Shown here piece by piece: positions 34,822 to 45,175 of a stretch of DNA of 64,000 bases (its first letter is position 1; each line of letters begins with the position of its first letter). The stretch spans positions 62,001 through 126,000 of the forward strand of contig NZ_JACIDT010000006.1 of the NCBI RefSeq assembly GCF_014196495.1. The letters run 5' to 3'. Origin of the DNA: Sphingobium jiangsuense (GTDB lineage: Bacteria; Pseudomonadota; Alphaproteobacteria; Sphingomonadales; Sphingomonadaceae). The translations under genes and the position numbers were made by a program. The notes beneath the pieces were generated by a model. It saw only the letters and a list, made by a program, of their open reading frames with translations. It was not told the DNA's origin and ran no database searches.

Positions 34822-35556
34822 ATGTCACGTCCTGCCGCCAAGCGCATCCTTCTCAAATTGTCCGGTGAAGTGCTGATGGGGGAAGGGGCGTTCGGCATAG
34901 ACCCCGCGACGGTGGACCGCATCGCCGGGGAGGTCGCCTCGGCCAAGGAGGCGGGCTTCGAGATCTGCATGGTCGTGGGCGGCGGCAACATCTTTCGCGG
35001 GCTGGCCGCCGCGGCCAAGGGGTTCGACCGCACCAGCGCCGATTATATGGGCATGCTGGCGACGGTGATGAACGCGCTCGCCGTCCAGAACGCGCTGGAG
35101 CGCATGGGGCACCCGACCCGCGTGCAGTCCGCCATCCCGATGGACACGGTGTGCGAGCCCTATATCCGCCGCCGCGCGGTGCGCCATATGGAGAAAGGCC
35201 GCATCGTCATCTTCGCGGCCGGAACGGGCAATCCCTTCTTCACCACCGATACGGCCGCCGCGCTGCGCGCCGCCGAGATGGGCTGCGGCGCGCTCTACAA
35301 GGGCACCAGCGTCGATGGCGTCTATGATGCCGACCCCAAGAAGGTCGAGACGGCCACCCGCTACGAGACGGTTTCGTTCGACCGCGTCCTCAACGACAAT
35401 CTGAAGGTGATGGACGCCAGCGCCGTCGCGCTGTGCCGGGAAAACAACATCCCGATCGTCGTCTTCAACATCCGGGAAACCGGCAATCTTACGCGGGTGC
35501 TGAGCGGGCAGGGCGTCGCCACCACGGTGGGCGGCCCCGACCGGCAGGCCGCCTGA
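34822..35556 (+). CDS. pyrH: UMP kinase
   Basis: Phosphorylates UMP to UDP in pyrimidine nucleotide synthesis; a hexameric enzyme of the amino-acid-kinase fold, usually controlled by UTP and GTP. The 244-residue protein shows [14 protein letters not shown] (phosphate-binding loop, residues 8-21), [12 protein letters not shown], the [15 protein letters not shown] helix, [20 protein letters not shown] and [12 protein letters not shown]-type block [17 protein letters not shown] 34822 follows a short AT-rich leader with a likely own promoter. It lies 148 bases after tsf and 23 bases before frr. Confidence 0.98.
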   Translation: MSRPAAKRILLKLSGEVLMGEGAFGIDPATVDRIAGEVASAKEAGFEICMVVGGGNIFRGLAAAAKGFDRTSADYMGMLATVMNALAVQNALERMGHPTRVQSAIPMDTVCEPYIRRRAVRHMEKGRIVIFAAGTGNPFFTTDTAAALRAAEMGCGALYKGTSVDGVYDADPKKVETATRYETVSFDRVLNDNLKVMDASAVALCRENNIPIVVFNIRETGNLTRVLSGQGVATTVGGPDRQAA

Positions 35557-35579
35557 CATTCTGGCATAAGGAGAAAGAC

Positions 35580-36137
35580 ATGGCCCAGTTCGACAAGGCA
35601 GATCTGGAACGTCGCATGAAGGGCGCGGTGGAATCGCTGAAGGGCGATCTTTCCGGCCTGCGCACCGGGCGCGCGAACACCGCGCTGCTCGATCCGGTGA
35701 CGGTCGAGGTCTATGGCGCGAACATGCCGCTCAACCAGGTGGCGACCGTCTCCGCGCCGGAACCGCGCCTGCTTTCGGTGCAGGTGTGGGACAAGAGCAA
35801 CCTGACGCCGGTGGAAAAGGCGATCCGTTCGGCGGGTCTGGGGCTCAACCCGATTGCCGACGGGCAGACGCTGCGCCTGCCGATCCCCGACCTGACGGAG
35901 GAGCGTCGCAAGGAACTGGCCAAGCTCGCCGGGCAATATGCGGAAAAGGCGCGCGTCGCCGTGCGCAACGTGCGCCGCGACGGCATGGACAGCCTGAAGA
36001 CCGACGAGAAGAAGGGCGAGATCAGCGAGGACGAGCGCAAGCGCTCCGAAACCGAGGTGCAGAAGCTGACCGACAGCACCATCGCCGATATCGACGCGGC
36101 GCTGGCGCATAAGGAGAAAGAGATCCTTGGGCAGTAA
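35580..36137 (+). CDS. frr: Ribosome recycling factor
   Basis: Splits post-termination ribosomes together with EF-G. The 185-residue protein has the classic N-terminal helix pattern [21 protein letters not shown] and [17 protein letters not shown], the central [17 protein letters not shown] and the C-terminal [18 protein letters not shown] 35580 follows AAGGAGAAAGAC, an excellent ribosome site; the frame extends to 35433 over the pyrH 3' end but is not the gene. It sits between pyrH and uppS as in most alphaproteobacteria. Confidence 0.98.
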   Translation: MAQFDKADLERRMKGAVESLKGDLSGLRTGRANTALLDPVTVEVYGANMPLNQVATVSAPEPRLLSVQVWDKSNLTPVEKAIRSAGLGLNPIADGQTLRLPIPDLTEERRKELAKLAGQYAEKARVAVRNVRRDGMDSLKTDEKKGEISEDERKRSETEVQKLTDSTIADIDAALAHKEKEILGQ

Positions 36138-36171
36138 CCGCCTGTTTTCCGGCAGGGCAGGAGACTGATCC

Positions 36172-36914
<743 letters not shown>

Positions 36915-36915
<1 letters not shown>

Positions 36916-37658
36916 TGACCGGCCGGCCGGAAATGCCCGGCGGCACGCCGCGCCCGGCAGGCGGGGACCTGCGCATCCGCGTCCTTTCGGCGGCGGTGAT
37001 GCTGCTGGTCGCGGGGACGGCGCTCGGCATCGGCGGCTTGCCGCTGCGCCTTTTCATCGTCGCGGTGGGCATCGGCCTTCTCTATGAGTTCGCCGGGCTG
37101 GTGCGCGGCTTCGCCACATCGGTCGGGCAGGTCTTTTTCTGGATGCTGGGCGGGGTCGCCTATATCGGCCTTGCCTGCTTCACCCTGCTTTCCATGCCCG
37201 CGCTGATGCGCTGGACCCTGATCGCGGCGGTGATCGCCGTCGATACCGGCGCCTATTTCGCCGGGCGGCGCTTCGGCGGGCCGAAGATCGCCCCGGCGAT
37301 CAGCCCGTCCAAGACCTGGGCGGGGCTGTTCGGCGGCATGGCGGGCGCTTCGCTGGTGCTGCTGGCCGTCTGGTTCCTGGTGACGCTGCGGATCGTCGAT
37401 GCCTATCATATGGGCTATTCGCCGGTCGGCATCGTCGAGCGCTATCCGCTGGCGACGGCGGGCATGGTCGTGGCCGGGTGCGTGCTGGCGGTGGTGGCGC
37501 AGGCCGGGGATTTCTTCGAAAGCTGGATGAAGCGCCGCGCGGGCGTGAAGGACAGCGGGGCCCTCATTCCCGGTCATGGCGGCCTGTTCGACCGGGTGGA
37601 CGGGCTGCTGGCCGTCTCCGCCGTCACCGGCGTGCTGATGGGGCCCGGGCTGATATGA
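36915..37658 (+). CDS. cdsA: Phosphatidate cytidylyltransferase
   Basis: Makes CDP-diacylglycerol from phosphatidic acid and CTP, the branch point for all membrane phospholipids (and the substrate of pssA at 31.6 kb). The 247-residue membrane protein has about seven helices. The CdsA signature appears in the C-terminal third: [20 protein letters not shown], then [33 protein letters not shown] and [13 protein letters not shown] are also conserved. ATG 36915 overlaps the uppS stop by one base; a GTG three bases earlier is possible. The stop overlaps dxr by ATGA. It is slightly short for the family, but all catalytic elements are present. Confidence 0.95.
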
Positions 37659-38821
37659 CGCAGCCCCGCAGCATCACGATATTCGGCGCGACCGGATCGG
37701 TCGGCGCGTCCACGCTCGACCTGATCGGGCGGGAGCCGCATCTGTACGAGATCGCCGCGCTGACCGCCAACAGCGATCCGCTCAAGCTCGCGGAACTGGC
37801 GGTGCGGCACCGGGCGCGCCTCGCGGTGATCGCCGACGAAAGCCGCTATGCCGAGCTGCGCGACGCGCTGGCTGGCAGCGGCGTGGAGGCCGCCGCCGGT
37901 CCCGCCGCGCTGGTGGATGCGGCGCGAATGGGCGCGGACTGGACGATGGCCGCGATCGTCGGCTGCGCCGGGCTGGAGCCGACGCTGGCCGCGCTGGAAG
38001 GCGGGCGCACGGTGGCGCTGGCCAACAAGGAATCGCTGGTGTCGGCGGGCGAGCTGATGATGCAGGCGGCACGGGCCTCGGGCGCGACGCTGCTGCCGGT
38101 CGACAGCGAGCATAATGCGATCTTCCAGTGCCTTGCCGGCGGGCGGATGGAGGAGGTGCGCCGCATCGTCCTCACCGCGAGCGGCGGGCCGTTCCGCACG
38201 ATGAGCCGCGCGGAAATGGCGCAGGTCACGCCGGAACAGGCGGTCCGCCATCCCAACTGGTCGATGGGCGCGAAGATCAGCATCGACAGCGCGACGATGA
38301 TGAACAAGGGGCTGGAACTGATCGAGGCCGGGCACCTCTTTCCCATCGGCCTCGACCGCATCGGGATATTGGTGCACCCGCAATCGGTCATCCATTCGAT
38401 GGTCGAATATCGCGATCATTCGACGCTGGCGCAGCTCGGCTCGCCGGACATGCGCATTCCCATCGCCCATGCGCTGGCGTGGCCGCGCCGCATGCACAGC
38501 CCCGCGACCCCGCTCGACCTCGCCCGCATCGGCAGGCTGGATTTCGAAAGCCCGGACGAGGATCGCTTCCCCGCGCTGCGCCTCGCGCGGCAGGCGGGAG
38601 AGGCGGGGGGAGCCTGTCCCGCGGTGCTCAACGCCGCCAACGAAGTGGCCGTCGCCGCATTTCTGGAGCGGCGGATCGGGTTTCTGGACATCAGCGCCAT
38701 TGTTGAGCGCGTGCTGTCAGGCTATAGCGGCAAAAAACCGGCAATGATCGCCGATGTGCTGGAAGCCGACCGTCAGGCACGGGAGGCCGCCCGGCAGCTG
38801 ACGGAAAGTGTAAAGGCCTGA
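37655..38821 (+). CDS. dxr: 1-deoxy-D-xylulose-5-phosphate reductoisomerase
   Basis: Second step of the MEP isoprenoid pathway: rearranges and reduces DXP to MEP with NADPH; the target of fosmidomycin. The 388-residue protein begins with the NADPH-binding motif [16 protein letters not shown] (residues 8-23). It continues with [14 protein letters not shown], the metal/substrate site [21 protein letters not shown], the loop [20 protein letters not shown] (active-site HPNWxMGxKI) and [16 protein letters not shown] 37655 overlaps the cdsA stop. Together with uppS it ties isoprenoid supply to carrier-lipid synthesis in one operon. Confidence 0.97.
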   Translation: MTQPRSITIFGATGSVGASTLDLIGREPHLYEIAALTANSDPLKLAELAVRHRARLAVIADESRYAELRDALAGSGVEAAAGPAALVDAARMGADWTMAAIVGCAGLEPTLAALEGGRTVALANKESLVSAGELMMQAARASGATLLPVDSEHNAIFQCLAGGRMEEVRRIVLTASGGPFRTMSRAEMAQVTPEQAVRHPNWSMGAKISIDSATMMNKGLELIEAGHLFPIGLDRIGILVHPQSVIHSMVEYRDHSTLAQLGSPDMRIPIAHALAWPRRMHSPATPLDLARIGRLDFESPDEDRFPALRLARQAGEAGGACPAVLNAANEVAVAAFLERRIGFLDISAIVERVLSGYSGKKPAMIADVLEADRQAREAARQLTESVKA

Positions 38822-38849
38822 TGAGTTCGACCGCCCTGCTGGTGCAGCC

Positions 38850-39965
38850 ATGTTGATGACGATACTGGCCTTCGTGGCGGTGCTCGGCCCGCTCGTGTTC
38901 ATTCATGAAATGGGCCATTATCTGGTCGGGCGCTGGTGCGGCGTGAAGGCGGAGGCCTTCTCCATCGGCTTCGGTCCGGAGCTGGCCGGCTGGGTCGACA
39001 AGCGCGGCACCCGCTGGCGCATCGCCGCCTTGCCGCTGGGCGGCTATGTGCGCTTCAAGGGCGACATGAACGCGGCCAGCCAGACCGACCCCGCCTGGCT
39101 GCAATTGCCGCCGCATGAGCGGGAAGGGGCGTTTCCCTCGAAACCGCTGTGGCAGCGCGCGGCGATCGTCGCCGCCGGGCCGGTCGTCAACCTGATCTTC
39201 GCGGTGCTGCTGCTCGGCGGACTCGCGATGGTGCGGGGCGAGGCGATCAGCGAACCGGTGGTCGGCCATGTCGCGGCCGGCAGCGCTGCGGAGGCCGCCG
39301 GGCTGAAGCCGGGCGACCGCATCCTCAGCATCATGGGCCGCCCGATCGACGGCTTTCAGGACATAGCGGCGATCGTCAGCCTGCGCCCCGGCGAGCCGCT
39401 CGCCTACGAGATAGAGCGCGGCGGCGAGCGGATCGAAAAGGACATCGCGGCCGGCACGCGGATCGAAAAGGACCGGTTCGGCAACATCTATCGCATCGGC
39501 CAGCTCGGCGTCGCTTCCGGCGACATCGTCCGCCGCGACGTGGGCCTGCTGCGCGCGCCGGTCGTCGGTTTCCGTCAGGCGGTGCAGATCACCCGCACGG
39601 CGGTGGACGGGCTGGGCCAGATCATCACCGGCCGCCGCTCGGTCAGCGAACTGGGCGGGCCGCTCAAGATCGCCGACGTGTCGGGGCAGGCGGCGTCGAT
39701 GGGGCTGGAAAGCTTCCTGTTTTTCATGGCGCTGATCTCGATTAACTTGGGGTTCATCAACCTCTTGCCAATCCCGATGCTGGATGGAGGTCATTTGCTC
39801 TTTTATGCGATCGAGGCGGTCCAGCGGCGCCCCGTCAGCCCGGCGGTGCAGGAATGGGCGTACAAGTCCGGTCTGGCGCTGCTGCTGACGATCATGGTGC
39901 TGGTGACGTTCAACGATCTGGGGTCCTTTGGCCTGTGGCGCAGTCTCTCCGGCTTGATCGGTTGA
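38850..39965 (+). CDS. rseP: RIP site-2 zinc metalloprotease RseP
   Basis: An intramembrane protease that cuts membrane-bound regulators, in E. coli the anti-sigma factor RseA. The 371-residue protein has the zinc motif HEMGH at residues 19-23 within the first membrane helix, and a PDZ domain at about 125-195 (VGHVAAGSAAEAAGLKPGDR). The second active-site motif NLLPIPMLDGGHLL has the Asp ligand near residue 312. Four membrane segments are visible. One PDZ domain is clear. Its place between dxr and bamA is the standard envelope-cluster order and hints at control of envelope stress. Confidence 0.95.
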   Translation: MLMTILAFVAVLGPLVFIHEMGHYLVGRWCGVKAEAFSIGFGPELAGWVDKRGTRWRIAALPLGGYVRFKGDMNAASQTDPAWLQLPPHEREGAFPSKPLWQRAAIVAAGPVVNLIFAVLLLGGLAMVRGEAISEPVVGHVAAGSAAEAAGLKPGDRILSIMGRPIDGFQDIAAIVSLRPGEPLAYEIERGGERIEKDIAAGTRIEKDRFGNIYRIGQLGVASGDIVRRDVGLLRAPVVGFRQAVQITRTAVDGLGQIITGRRSVSELGGPLKIADVSGQAASMGLESFLFFMALISINLGFINLLPIPMLDGGHLLFYAIEAVQRRPVSPAVQEWAYKSGLALLLTIMVLVTFNDLGSFGLWRSLSGLIG

Positions 39966-40086
39966 GCTGTCTGAGGCAGGAGAGCTTTCGCTTTTTCGCG
40001 GGAAACGGTAGCAGGATCGGCGCTTCGATGAAGAATCGGCCGGCTTCGGTCAGAATACAGGGGTGAGTGTGACGAAAAGGACTGAT

Positions 40087-42807
40087 ATGGCCCGGACAAA
40101 TGCGGCCCGGACAAATCCGATGTTGCCCATGGCGACCGCCCTGCTGGCCGGCACGATCATCGGCGGCATGGCCCTGCCTGCCTCCGCGCTCGCGCAGGCG
40201 AGGCCCGCCACGCCGCCGGCCCCTGCGCCCGCCGCCGGCGCCCCGGCGGTCAGCCCGACCGCGCAGACGGTCAAGGCGATCTCCGTTCAGGGCCAGCAGC
40301 GGCTGGAGCCGGAGACGATCCTTTCCTACACGAAGCTGCGGATCGGCACGGCCTATACCCGCGAGAGCCTCGATAACGCGCTGCGCGACCTCTACGACAC
40401 CGAATTGTTCGCGGACGTCCAGATCCGCGACGATCAGGGCGTGCTGACCATCACGGTCAAGGAAAACCCGGTCATCAACCGGATCGTGCTGGAAGGCAAC
40501 AAGCGCCTGAAAGAGGACAAGATCCGGCCGGAGATCCACATGGCCCCGCGCCAGATCTACACCCGGTCCAAGGTCCGTGCCGATGTCGCCCGCATCATCG
40601 AACTGTACCGTCGTCAGGGCCGCTTCGCCGCGACGGTGGAGCCCAAGCTGGTCCAGCTCGACCAGAACCGCGTCGACATCATCTTCGAGATCACCGAGGG
40701 GCCGAAATCCAAGGTCCGCCAGATCAACATCATCGGCAACGACAAATTCTCCGACGGCGAGCTGCGCGGCCAGATGGCGACCAAGCAGTCGCGCTGGTTC
40801 CGCCTCTTCTCGTCGGGCACCAGCTACGACCCGGATCGTCTGGCCTATGACCAGCAGAAGCTGCGGCAATTCTACCTGACCAACGGTTATGCGGATTTCC
40901 GCGTCATTTCCGCCGTGGCGGAGCTGACGCCGGACAAGCAGGATTTCATCATCACCTATGTGGTGGAGGAAGGCGACCGCTATAAATTCGGCGACGTGAA
41001 GGTGCAGAGCGACATTCGCGACCTGTCGGGCGACCGGCTGACCGCGATGCTGCCGATGAAGAAGGGCGACTGGTACAACGCCAAGCAGGTCGAGGACACC
41101 GTCGACCAGCTGAGCGAGACCGCAGGCCTGTTCGGCTACGCCTTCGCCAATGTCGAGCCGGACTTCCAGCGCAACAAGGATACCCTGACCATGGGTATCA
41201 ATTTCCAGATCGCCAACGCGCCGCGCGTCTATGTCGAGCGGATCGACGTCAACGGCAACACGCTGACGCAGGACAAGGTCGTGCGCCGCGAATTCCGCCT
41301 GGCCGAGGGCGACGCGTTCAACAGCTTCCAGGTGCGCCGCTCGAAGGACCGCATCAACTCGCTGGGCTTCTTCCAGGAGAAGCTGGACATCCAGCAGAAG
41401 CCCGGCTCCGCGCCCGACCGCATCGTGCTGGAAACCAATGTGGAGGAAAAATCCACCGGCGAGCTGTCGCTCTCGGCCGGCTTCTCCAGCCTCGAGAAGT
41501 TCATCTTCTCCGCCTCGGTCACGCAGCGCAACTTCCGCGGCAAGGGGCAGGAGCTGAGCCTTTCGGGCAGCTATTCCAACTATTCCAAGTCGATAGACCT
41601 CGGCTTTACCGAACCCTATCTGTTCGATAAGAACATCGCGCTGGGCGGCAACATCTATCGCCGCGATCTCAACGCGTTCAACTATCTGTCGAACGGCGAC
41701 CGCAACACCACCTATGAGCAGACCACGACTGGCTTCCAGATCAGGACCGGCGTGCCGATGACCGAATATATGTCGGCCTCGCTGCGCTACACGCTCAACT
41801 ATGACGATGTGTCGCTGTCGAGCGATTATTACACCGCCGGCCAGTGCGACCCGATCCTCGCCGGGCGCTATCTGTGCGAGGCGATCGGCAAGCGGACGAC
41901 CTCCTCGCTCGGCTACTCGCTGATCTACGACACGCGCGACAACCGCATCCGCCCGACGCGCGGCTTCAACGTCACGCTGAGCCAGGATTTCGCCGGGCTG
42001 GGCGGCAGCGTCAAATATGCGAAGACGCGCGCCAATGCGGGCAAGTGGTTCAACATCGGCGGCGGCTTCATCTTCAGCCTTACCGGCGAGGGCGGCTATA
42101 TCTTCAGCCTGGAAAAGCAGCGCTACGGCGTGGATACCGATGGCAGCACCTATGCGCTGGAGAAGATCCGCCTGACCGACCGCTTCTTCCTGGGCGAGCC
42201 CTATATGCGCGGCTTCGCCATTCGCGGCGTCGGCCCGCGCGTGATCCGCAGCTACGGCACCTATGAAACCGACGGCAGCTTCACCGCGACGGACAGCTCT
42301 TCCGACGACGCGCTGGGCGGCAAGCTCTATTATCTCGGCCATGCGGAGCTGGAAATTCCGCTGGGCGCGGGCGCGCGCGAAATGGGCCTGCGTCCCTCGC
42401 TCTTCGTCGATGTCGGCGCGGTCGGCGGAATCAAGCGGCCGAAGCTCAACAATTTCCTCGGCTATTGCTATGTTTCTACGGTGGTGACGAACCCCGCCGG
42501 GGAAACGACCTCCAGCACCACCACGTCCGAGCGGGCATTGGCCAATGCCGCCTGCCAGACCACGGGCGGCACCACCACCGATCCCACTTCGGGCGATGTG
42601 ACCACGGTGACGCCGACCTATCAGGCCGGAACCGCCTTTGTGGAGCAATATTTCGGTGACACGCTGAAGCCGCGCGTTTCGGTCGGCTTCGGCGTCAACT
42701 GGAACTCGCCGTTCGGCCCCTTCCGCATCGATATCGCCAAGGCTCTGGTGAAGGCCAAGGGCGACGACACCAAACTCATCACCTTCAACATAGGGACTCA
42801 ATTCTGA
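40087..42807 (+). CDS. bamA: Outer-membrane protein assembly factor BamA
   Basis: The core of the BAM complex, inserting beta-barrels into the outer membrane. The 906-residue precursor has a signal peptide (hydrophobic around residues 13-35, probable cut after ALA-QA). An alanine/proline linker leads into five POTRA domains (about 60-400), then a 16-strand barrel ending in the C-terminal aromatic FNIGTQF. ATG 40087 is preferred over GTG 40063 because AAAAGGA sits six bases upstream. The barrel's late extracellular region (about residues 795-855) holds a Ser/Thr-rich insert with two cysteines. The stop overlaps skp by one base. It belongs to the rseP-bamA-skp-fabZ run. Confidence 0.97.
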   Translation: MARTNAARTNPMLPMATALLAGTIIGGMALPASALAQARPATPPAPAPAAGAPAVSPTAQTVKAISVQGQQRLEPETILSYTKLRIGTAYTRESLDNALRDLYDTELFADVQIRDDQGVLTITVKENPVINRIVLEGNKRLKEDKIRPEIHMAPRQIYTRSKVRADVARIIELYRRQGRFAATVEPKLVQLDQNRVDIIFEITEGPKSKVRQINIIGNDKFSDGELRGQMATKQSRWFRLFSSGTSYDPDRLAYDQQKLRQFYLTNGYADFRVISAVAELTPDKQDFIITYVVEEGDRYKFGDVKVQSDIRDLSGDRLTAMLPMKKGDWYNAKQVEDTVDQLSETAGLFGYAFANVEPDFQRNKDTLTMGINFQIANAPRVYVERIDVNGNTLTQDKVVRREFRLAEGDAFNSFQVRRSKDRINSLGFFQEKLDIQQKPGSAPDRIVLETNVEEKSTGELSLSAGFSSLEKFIFSASVTQRNFRGKGQELSLSGSYSNYSKSIDLGFTEPYLFDKNIALGGNIYRRDLNAFNYLSNGDRNTTYEQTTTGFQIRTGVPMTEYMSASLRYTLNYDDVSLSSDYYTAGQCDPILAGRYLCEAIGKRTTSSLGYSLIYDTRDNRIRPTRGFNVTLSQDFAGLGGSVKYAKTRANAGKWFNIGGGFIFSLTGEGGYIFSLEKQRYGVDTDGSTYALEKIRLTDRFFLGEPYMRGFAIRGVGPRVIRSYGTYETDGSFTATDSSSDDALGGKLYYLGHAELEIPLGAGAREMGLRPSLFVDVGAVGGIKRPKLNNFLGYCYVSTVVTNPAGETTSSTTTSERALANAACQTTGGTTTDPTSGDVTTVTPTYQAGTAFVEQYFGDTLKPRVSVGFGVNWNSPFGPFRIDIAKALVKAKGDDTKLITFNIGTQF

Positions 42808-43436
42808 TGAAGACTTTCCTGAAAGCCGTCGCGCTGGCGACCGTTTCCGTCGCGGGCATGGCCGCCGTCTCCGTCCCCGCCGTCGCCCAGTCGAAGCTGG
42901 GCGTCGCGGTCGTCGACATGGACGAGGCCGTGAACAAAAGCGTCGCCGCCACCAACGCCCGCACCCAGATGCAGACCACCTACAAGGCGAACATCGACAA
43001 TTTCAACAGCCGCAAGACCGCGCTCGACGCCGACCTGAAGCAGAAGGCCGAGGCGTTTCAGGCGGCGGTGAAGGCGGCGGGCGGCAAGTCTACCCCGGCG
43101 CTCCAGACCCAGTATGAGCAGCTCCAGCAGAGCCAGCAGGCCGCGCAGGCCGAATTGCAGCGGATCGGCCAGCCGATCGCGCTCGCCAACGCCTATATCG
43201 AGGAGCAGATCGGCGCGAAGATCGGCGACGCGCTGAAGGCCGCGATGACCAAGAGCAAGGTCGATCTGGTGCTGCAGCCGGGCGCGACCGTTTCCTACCA
43301 GCCCAGCGTCGACATCACCGCCGCGGTGACGACCGAGCTCAACACGCTGGTGCCCAGCGTCAACATCGTTCCCCCGGCGGGCTGGCAGCCCGGCGGCCAG
43401 CAGCAACAGCAGCCCGCCAGCGGCGCGGGGCGCTAA
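42807..43436 (+). CDS. skp: OmpH/Skp-family periplasmic chaperone
   Basis: A trimeric 'jellyfish' chaperone that holds unfolded outer-membrane proteins in the periplasm before BamA inserts them. The 209-residue precursor has a signal peptide ([20 protein letters not shown] onward, cut likely after AVA near residue 27). A short beta segment [14 protein letters not shown] is followed by a long charged coiled-coil (about 50-120, rich in Gln/Ala/Lys) and a returning beta segment [16 protein letters not shown] Gln/Pro-rich tail ends the protein. It overlaps bamA by one base, so chaperone and insertase are coupled. Family identity rests on layout and neighbourhood; sequence conservation in Skp is low. 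Confidence 0.9.
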   Translation: MKTFLKAVALATVSVAGMAAVSVPAVAQSKLGVAVVDMDEAVNKSVAATNARTQMQTTYKANIDNFNSRKTALDADLKQKAEAFQAAVKAAGGKSTPALQTQYEQLQQSQQAAQAELQRIGQPIALANAYIEEQIGAKIGDALKAAMTKSKVDLVLQPGATVSYQPSVDITAAVTTELNTLVPSVNIVPPAGWQPGGQQQQQPASGAGR

Positions 43437-43445
43437 GGGCGGCTG

Positions 43446-43928
43446 ATGAGCGAAACGGATAGCAAGGAAGAGGCGGCAGGGGGTCCGATGGACATTCGCG
43501 CCGTCATGGCCGCGCTGCCGCATCGGTTCCCGATGCTGCTGATCGACCGCGTCGTGTCTATGGTGCCCGGCAAGTCCATCCATGCGGTCAAGGCGGTGTC
43601 GGTGAACGAGCCCTTTTTCCAGGGCCATTTCCCGACGCGCCCGATCATGCCCGGCGTGCTGATCGTCGAGGCGATCGCGCAGGCGGCGGGCGTGCTGGCG
43701 GTGGAATCGCTGGGGCTGGCCGGATCGGGCAAGCTCGTCTATTTCATGGGGATAGAGGGCGCGAAGTTCCGCAATCCGGTGGAGCCGGGCTGCCTGGTCG
43801 ATTTCCATGTCGAATTCACCCAGGTTCGCGGCGCCATCTGCAAATTCACCGGCAAGGCCTATGTCGAGGGCAAGCTGGCGGCGGAGGCGCAATGCACGGC
43901 GATGATCTCCGACCCGCCCAGGGATTGA
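43446..43928 (+). CDS. fabZ: 3-hydroxyacyl-ACP dehydratase FabZ
   Basis: Dehydrates beta-hydroxyacyl-ACP in each round of fatty-acid elongation. The 160-residue hot-dog-fold protein has the catalytic pair His61 in QGHFPTRP and Glu75 in [12 protein letters not shown], plus the N-terminal [13 protein letters not shown] motif. An N-terminal extension of about 15 polar residues ([13 protein letters not shown]) precedes the usual MDIRAVM start, so initiation at the internal ATG 43488 is possible. It lies nine bases after skp. In lipid-A makers this slot is flanked by lpxD and lpxA; both are absent here. Confidence 0.95.
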   Translation: MSETDSKEEAAGGPMDIRAVMAALPHRFPMLLIDRVVSMVPGKSIHAVKAVSVNEPFFQGHFPTRPIMPGVLIVEAIAQAAGVLAVESLGLAGSGKLVYFMGIEGAKFRNPVEPGCLVDFHVEFTQVRGAICKFTGKAYVEGKLAAEAQCTAMISDPPRD

Positions 43929-43965
43929 TCTGCGGCCGCAAGCCGCCGTTTCTCGCTCAAATTCC

Positions 43966-43994
43966 TTGCCTTTGGCGGGGAAAAGGGCTAACGG
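43966..43994 (+). promoter_or_regulatory. Candidate sigma-70 promoter for rpmE
   Basis: TTGCCT (43966-43971) and TAACGG (43989-43994) are separated by exactly 17 bases, about 65 bases ahead of the rpmE start and just after fabZ. Confidence 0.5.
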
Positions 43995-44023
43995 CGGCGC
44001 TTCGCGATTTCGCTTAAGACTGA

Positions 44024-44041
44024 GGCCGGTCGGAACCGGCC
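44024..44041 (+). promoter_or_regulatory. Leader hairpin upstream of rpmE
   Basis: GGCCGGT (44024-44030) pairs with ACCGGCC (44035-44041) around a CGGA tetraloop, followed at once by the ribosome site CAGGAG. A compact stem against the ribosome site is a plausible place for feedback control by L31; function is inferred. Confidence 0.5.
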
Positions 44042-44057
44042 ATTACAGGAGCATCAC

Positions 44058-44282
44058 ATGAAGCAGGACACCCACCCCGACTATCATTTCATCACCGTCC
44101 AGATGACCGACGGCACCACGTTCCAGACCCGTTCGACCTGGGGCAAGGAAGGCGACACGCTCGCCCTCGACATCGATCCCAAGTCGCACCCGGCATGGGT
44201 CGGTGGCCAGCGCAACGTCGACCAGGGCGGTCAGGTGGCCCGCTTCAACAAGCGCTTCGGCGGCCTTACGCTCAAGAAATAA
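44058..44282 (+). CDS. rpmE: 50S ribosomal protein L31
   Basis: A small protein of the large ribosomal subunit. The 74-residue sequence has the alphaproteobacterial form: [43 protein letters not shown] and a basic tail ending GLTLKK. It has no cysteine, so it is the zinc-free type and not one displaced under zinc starvation. CAGGAG precedes ATG 44058. It is a single-gene unit with its own likely promoter, leader hairpin and terminator. Confidence 0.95.
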   Translation: MKQDTHPDYHFITVQMTDGTTFQTRSTWGKEGDTLALDIDPKSHPAWVGGQRNVDQGGQVARFNKRFGGLTLKK

Positions 44283-44310
44283 GCGAGCGGCCAGCTTCGA
44301 AATATGGGAA

Positions 44311-44336
44311 GGGCGTCCGATCGGGCGCCCTTTTTC
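44311..44336 (+). terminator. Rho-independent terminator after rpmE
   Basis: A GC-rich stem (GGGCGTCC with GGGCGCCC, one G-T pair) is followed by TTTTT, about 30 bases past the rpmE stop. Confidence 0.9.
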
Positions 44337-44380
44337 TGTGGGGTGTGGCGATTTACGGCCAGCGACAGGCATAAGAAATC

Positions 44381-44470
44381 CGTTCGGACTGAGCTTGTCG
44401 AAGCCCTGTCCTTCTTCCCCAAGAGAAAAGCGGCCGCCCGCTCTACGGGTCGACAAGCTCAGCTCGAACG
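44381..44470. repeat. Interspersed inverted repeat, family B copy 2
   Basis: The arms are CGTTCGGACTGAGCTTGTCG and GACAAGCTCAGCTCGAACG (inverted), with GTCCTTCTTCCCC / AAGAGAAAAG inside. With the family C copy at 44499-44575 it fills the 325-base gap between rpmE and dcd, which holds no gene. Confidence 0.8.
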
Positions 44471-44498
44471 GAAGTGGGGACCGCTCTCAACCTTCTCC

Positions 44499-44575
44499 GT
44501 CATGCCAGCGAAGGCTGGCATCTCCGGAGACGGTGCCTCATGACCTGCGGCCCCAGCCTGCGCTGGGGCGATGGT
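44499..44575. repeat. Interspersed REP-like doublet, family C copy 2
   Basis: Two palindromes, ATGCCAGCGAAGGCTGGCAT and CCCCAGCCTGCGCTGGGG, are spaced about 30 bases apart. The layout matches 25772-25848 and 59255-59332. Confidence 0.75.
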
Positions 44576-44608
44576 GGGGGGAGAGGGCCCGCCAAGGCCG
44601 CCCCGAAC

Positions 44609-45163
44609 CTATAACCGCGGCAGCGTCACGCCGCGCTGACCCATATATTTGCCCGCGCGGTCGGCATAGCTGACTTCGCACGGTTCATTGCCTTGCAGGA
44701 ACAGGAACTGGCACGCCCCCTCATTGGCGTAGATTTTCGCGGGCAGGGGGGTGGTATTGGAAAATTCCAGCGTCACATGCCCCTCCCAGCCCGGCTCCAG
44801 CGGGGTCACGTTCACGATGATGCCGCAGCGCGCATAGGTCGATTTGCCGAGGCAGATCACCAGCACGTCGCGGGGCACGCGGAAATATTCCACCGTGCGG
44901 GCTAGCGCGAAGCTGTTGGGCGGGATGATGCACACGTCCGTCTTGCGGTCGACGAAGCTGTTCGACGCGAAATCCTTCGGATCCACCAGCGCATTGTCGA
45001 CATTGGTGAAGATCTTGAACTCGTCGGCGACGCGCGCGTCATAGCCGTAGGAGGAGAGGCCGTAGCTGATGCAGCCTTCCCGCTTCTGCGTTTCGACGAA
45101 AGGCTCGATCATGCCGTTTTCCAGCGCCTGTTCGCGTATCCAGCGATCGGAAAGGATCGACAT
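44609..45163 (-). CDS. dcd: dCTP deaminase
   Basis: Deaminates dCTP to dUTP, which dUTPase then turns into dUMP for thymidylate synthesis. The 184-residue trimer-forming protein has the family motifs [45 protein letters not shown] and [19 protein letters not shown] with the catalytic Glu. Start 45163 gives the normal N-terminus [11 protein letters not shown]. It is the last gene of the minus-strand run UPF0262-GH25-cdd-dcd. Two consecutive pyrimidine deaminases (cdd then dcd) suggest shared control of deoxyuridine supply. Confidence 0.97.
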   Translation of the reverse strand: MSILSDRWIREQALENGMIEPFVETQKREGCISYGLSSYGYDARVADEFKIFTNVDNALVDPKDFASNSFVDRKTDVCIIPPNSFALARTVEYFRVPRDVLVICLGKSTYARCGIIVNVTPLEPGWEGHVTLEFSNTTPLPAKIYANEGACQFLFLQGNEPCEVSYADRAGKYMGQRGVTLPRL

Positions 45164-45175
45164 CTCTTTGGTCCT

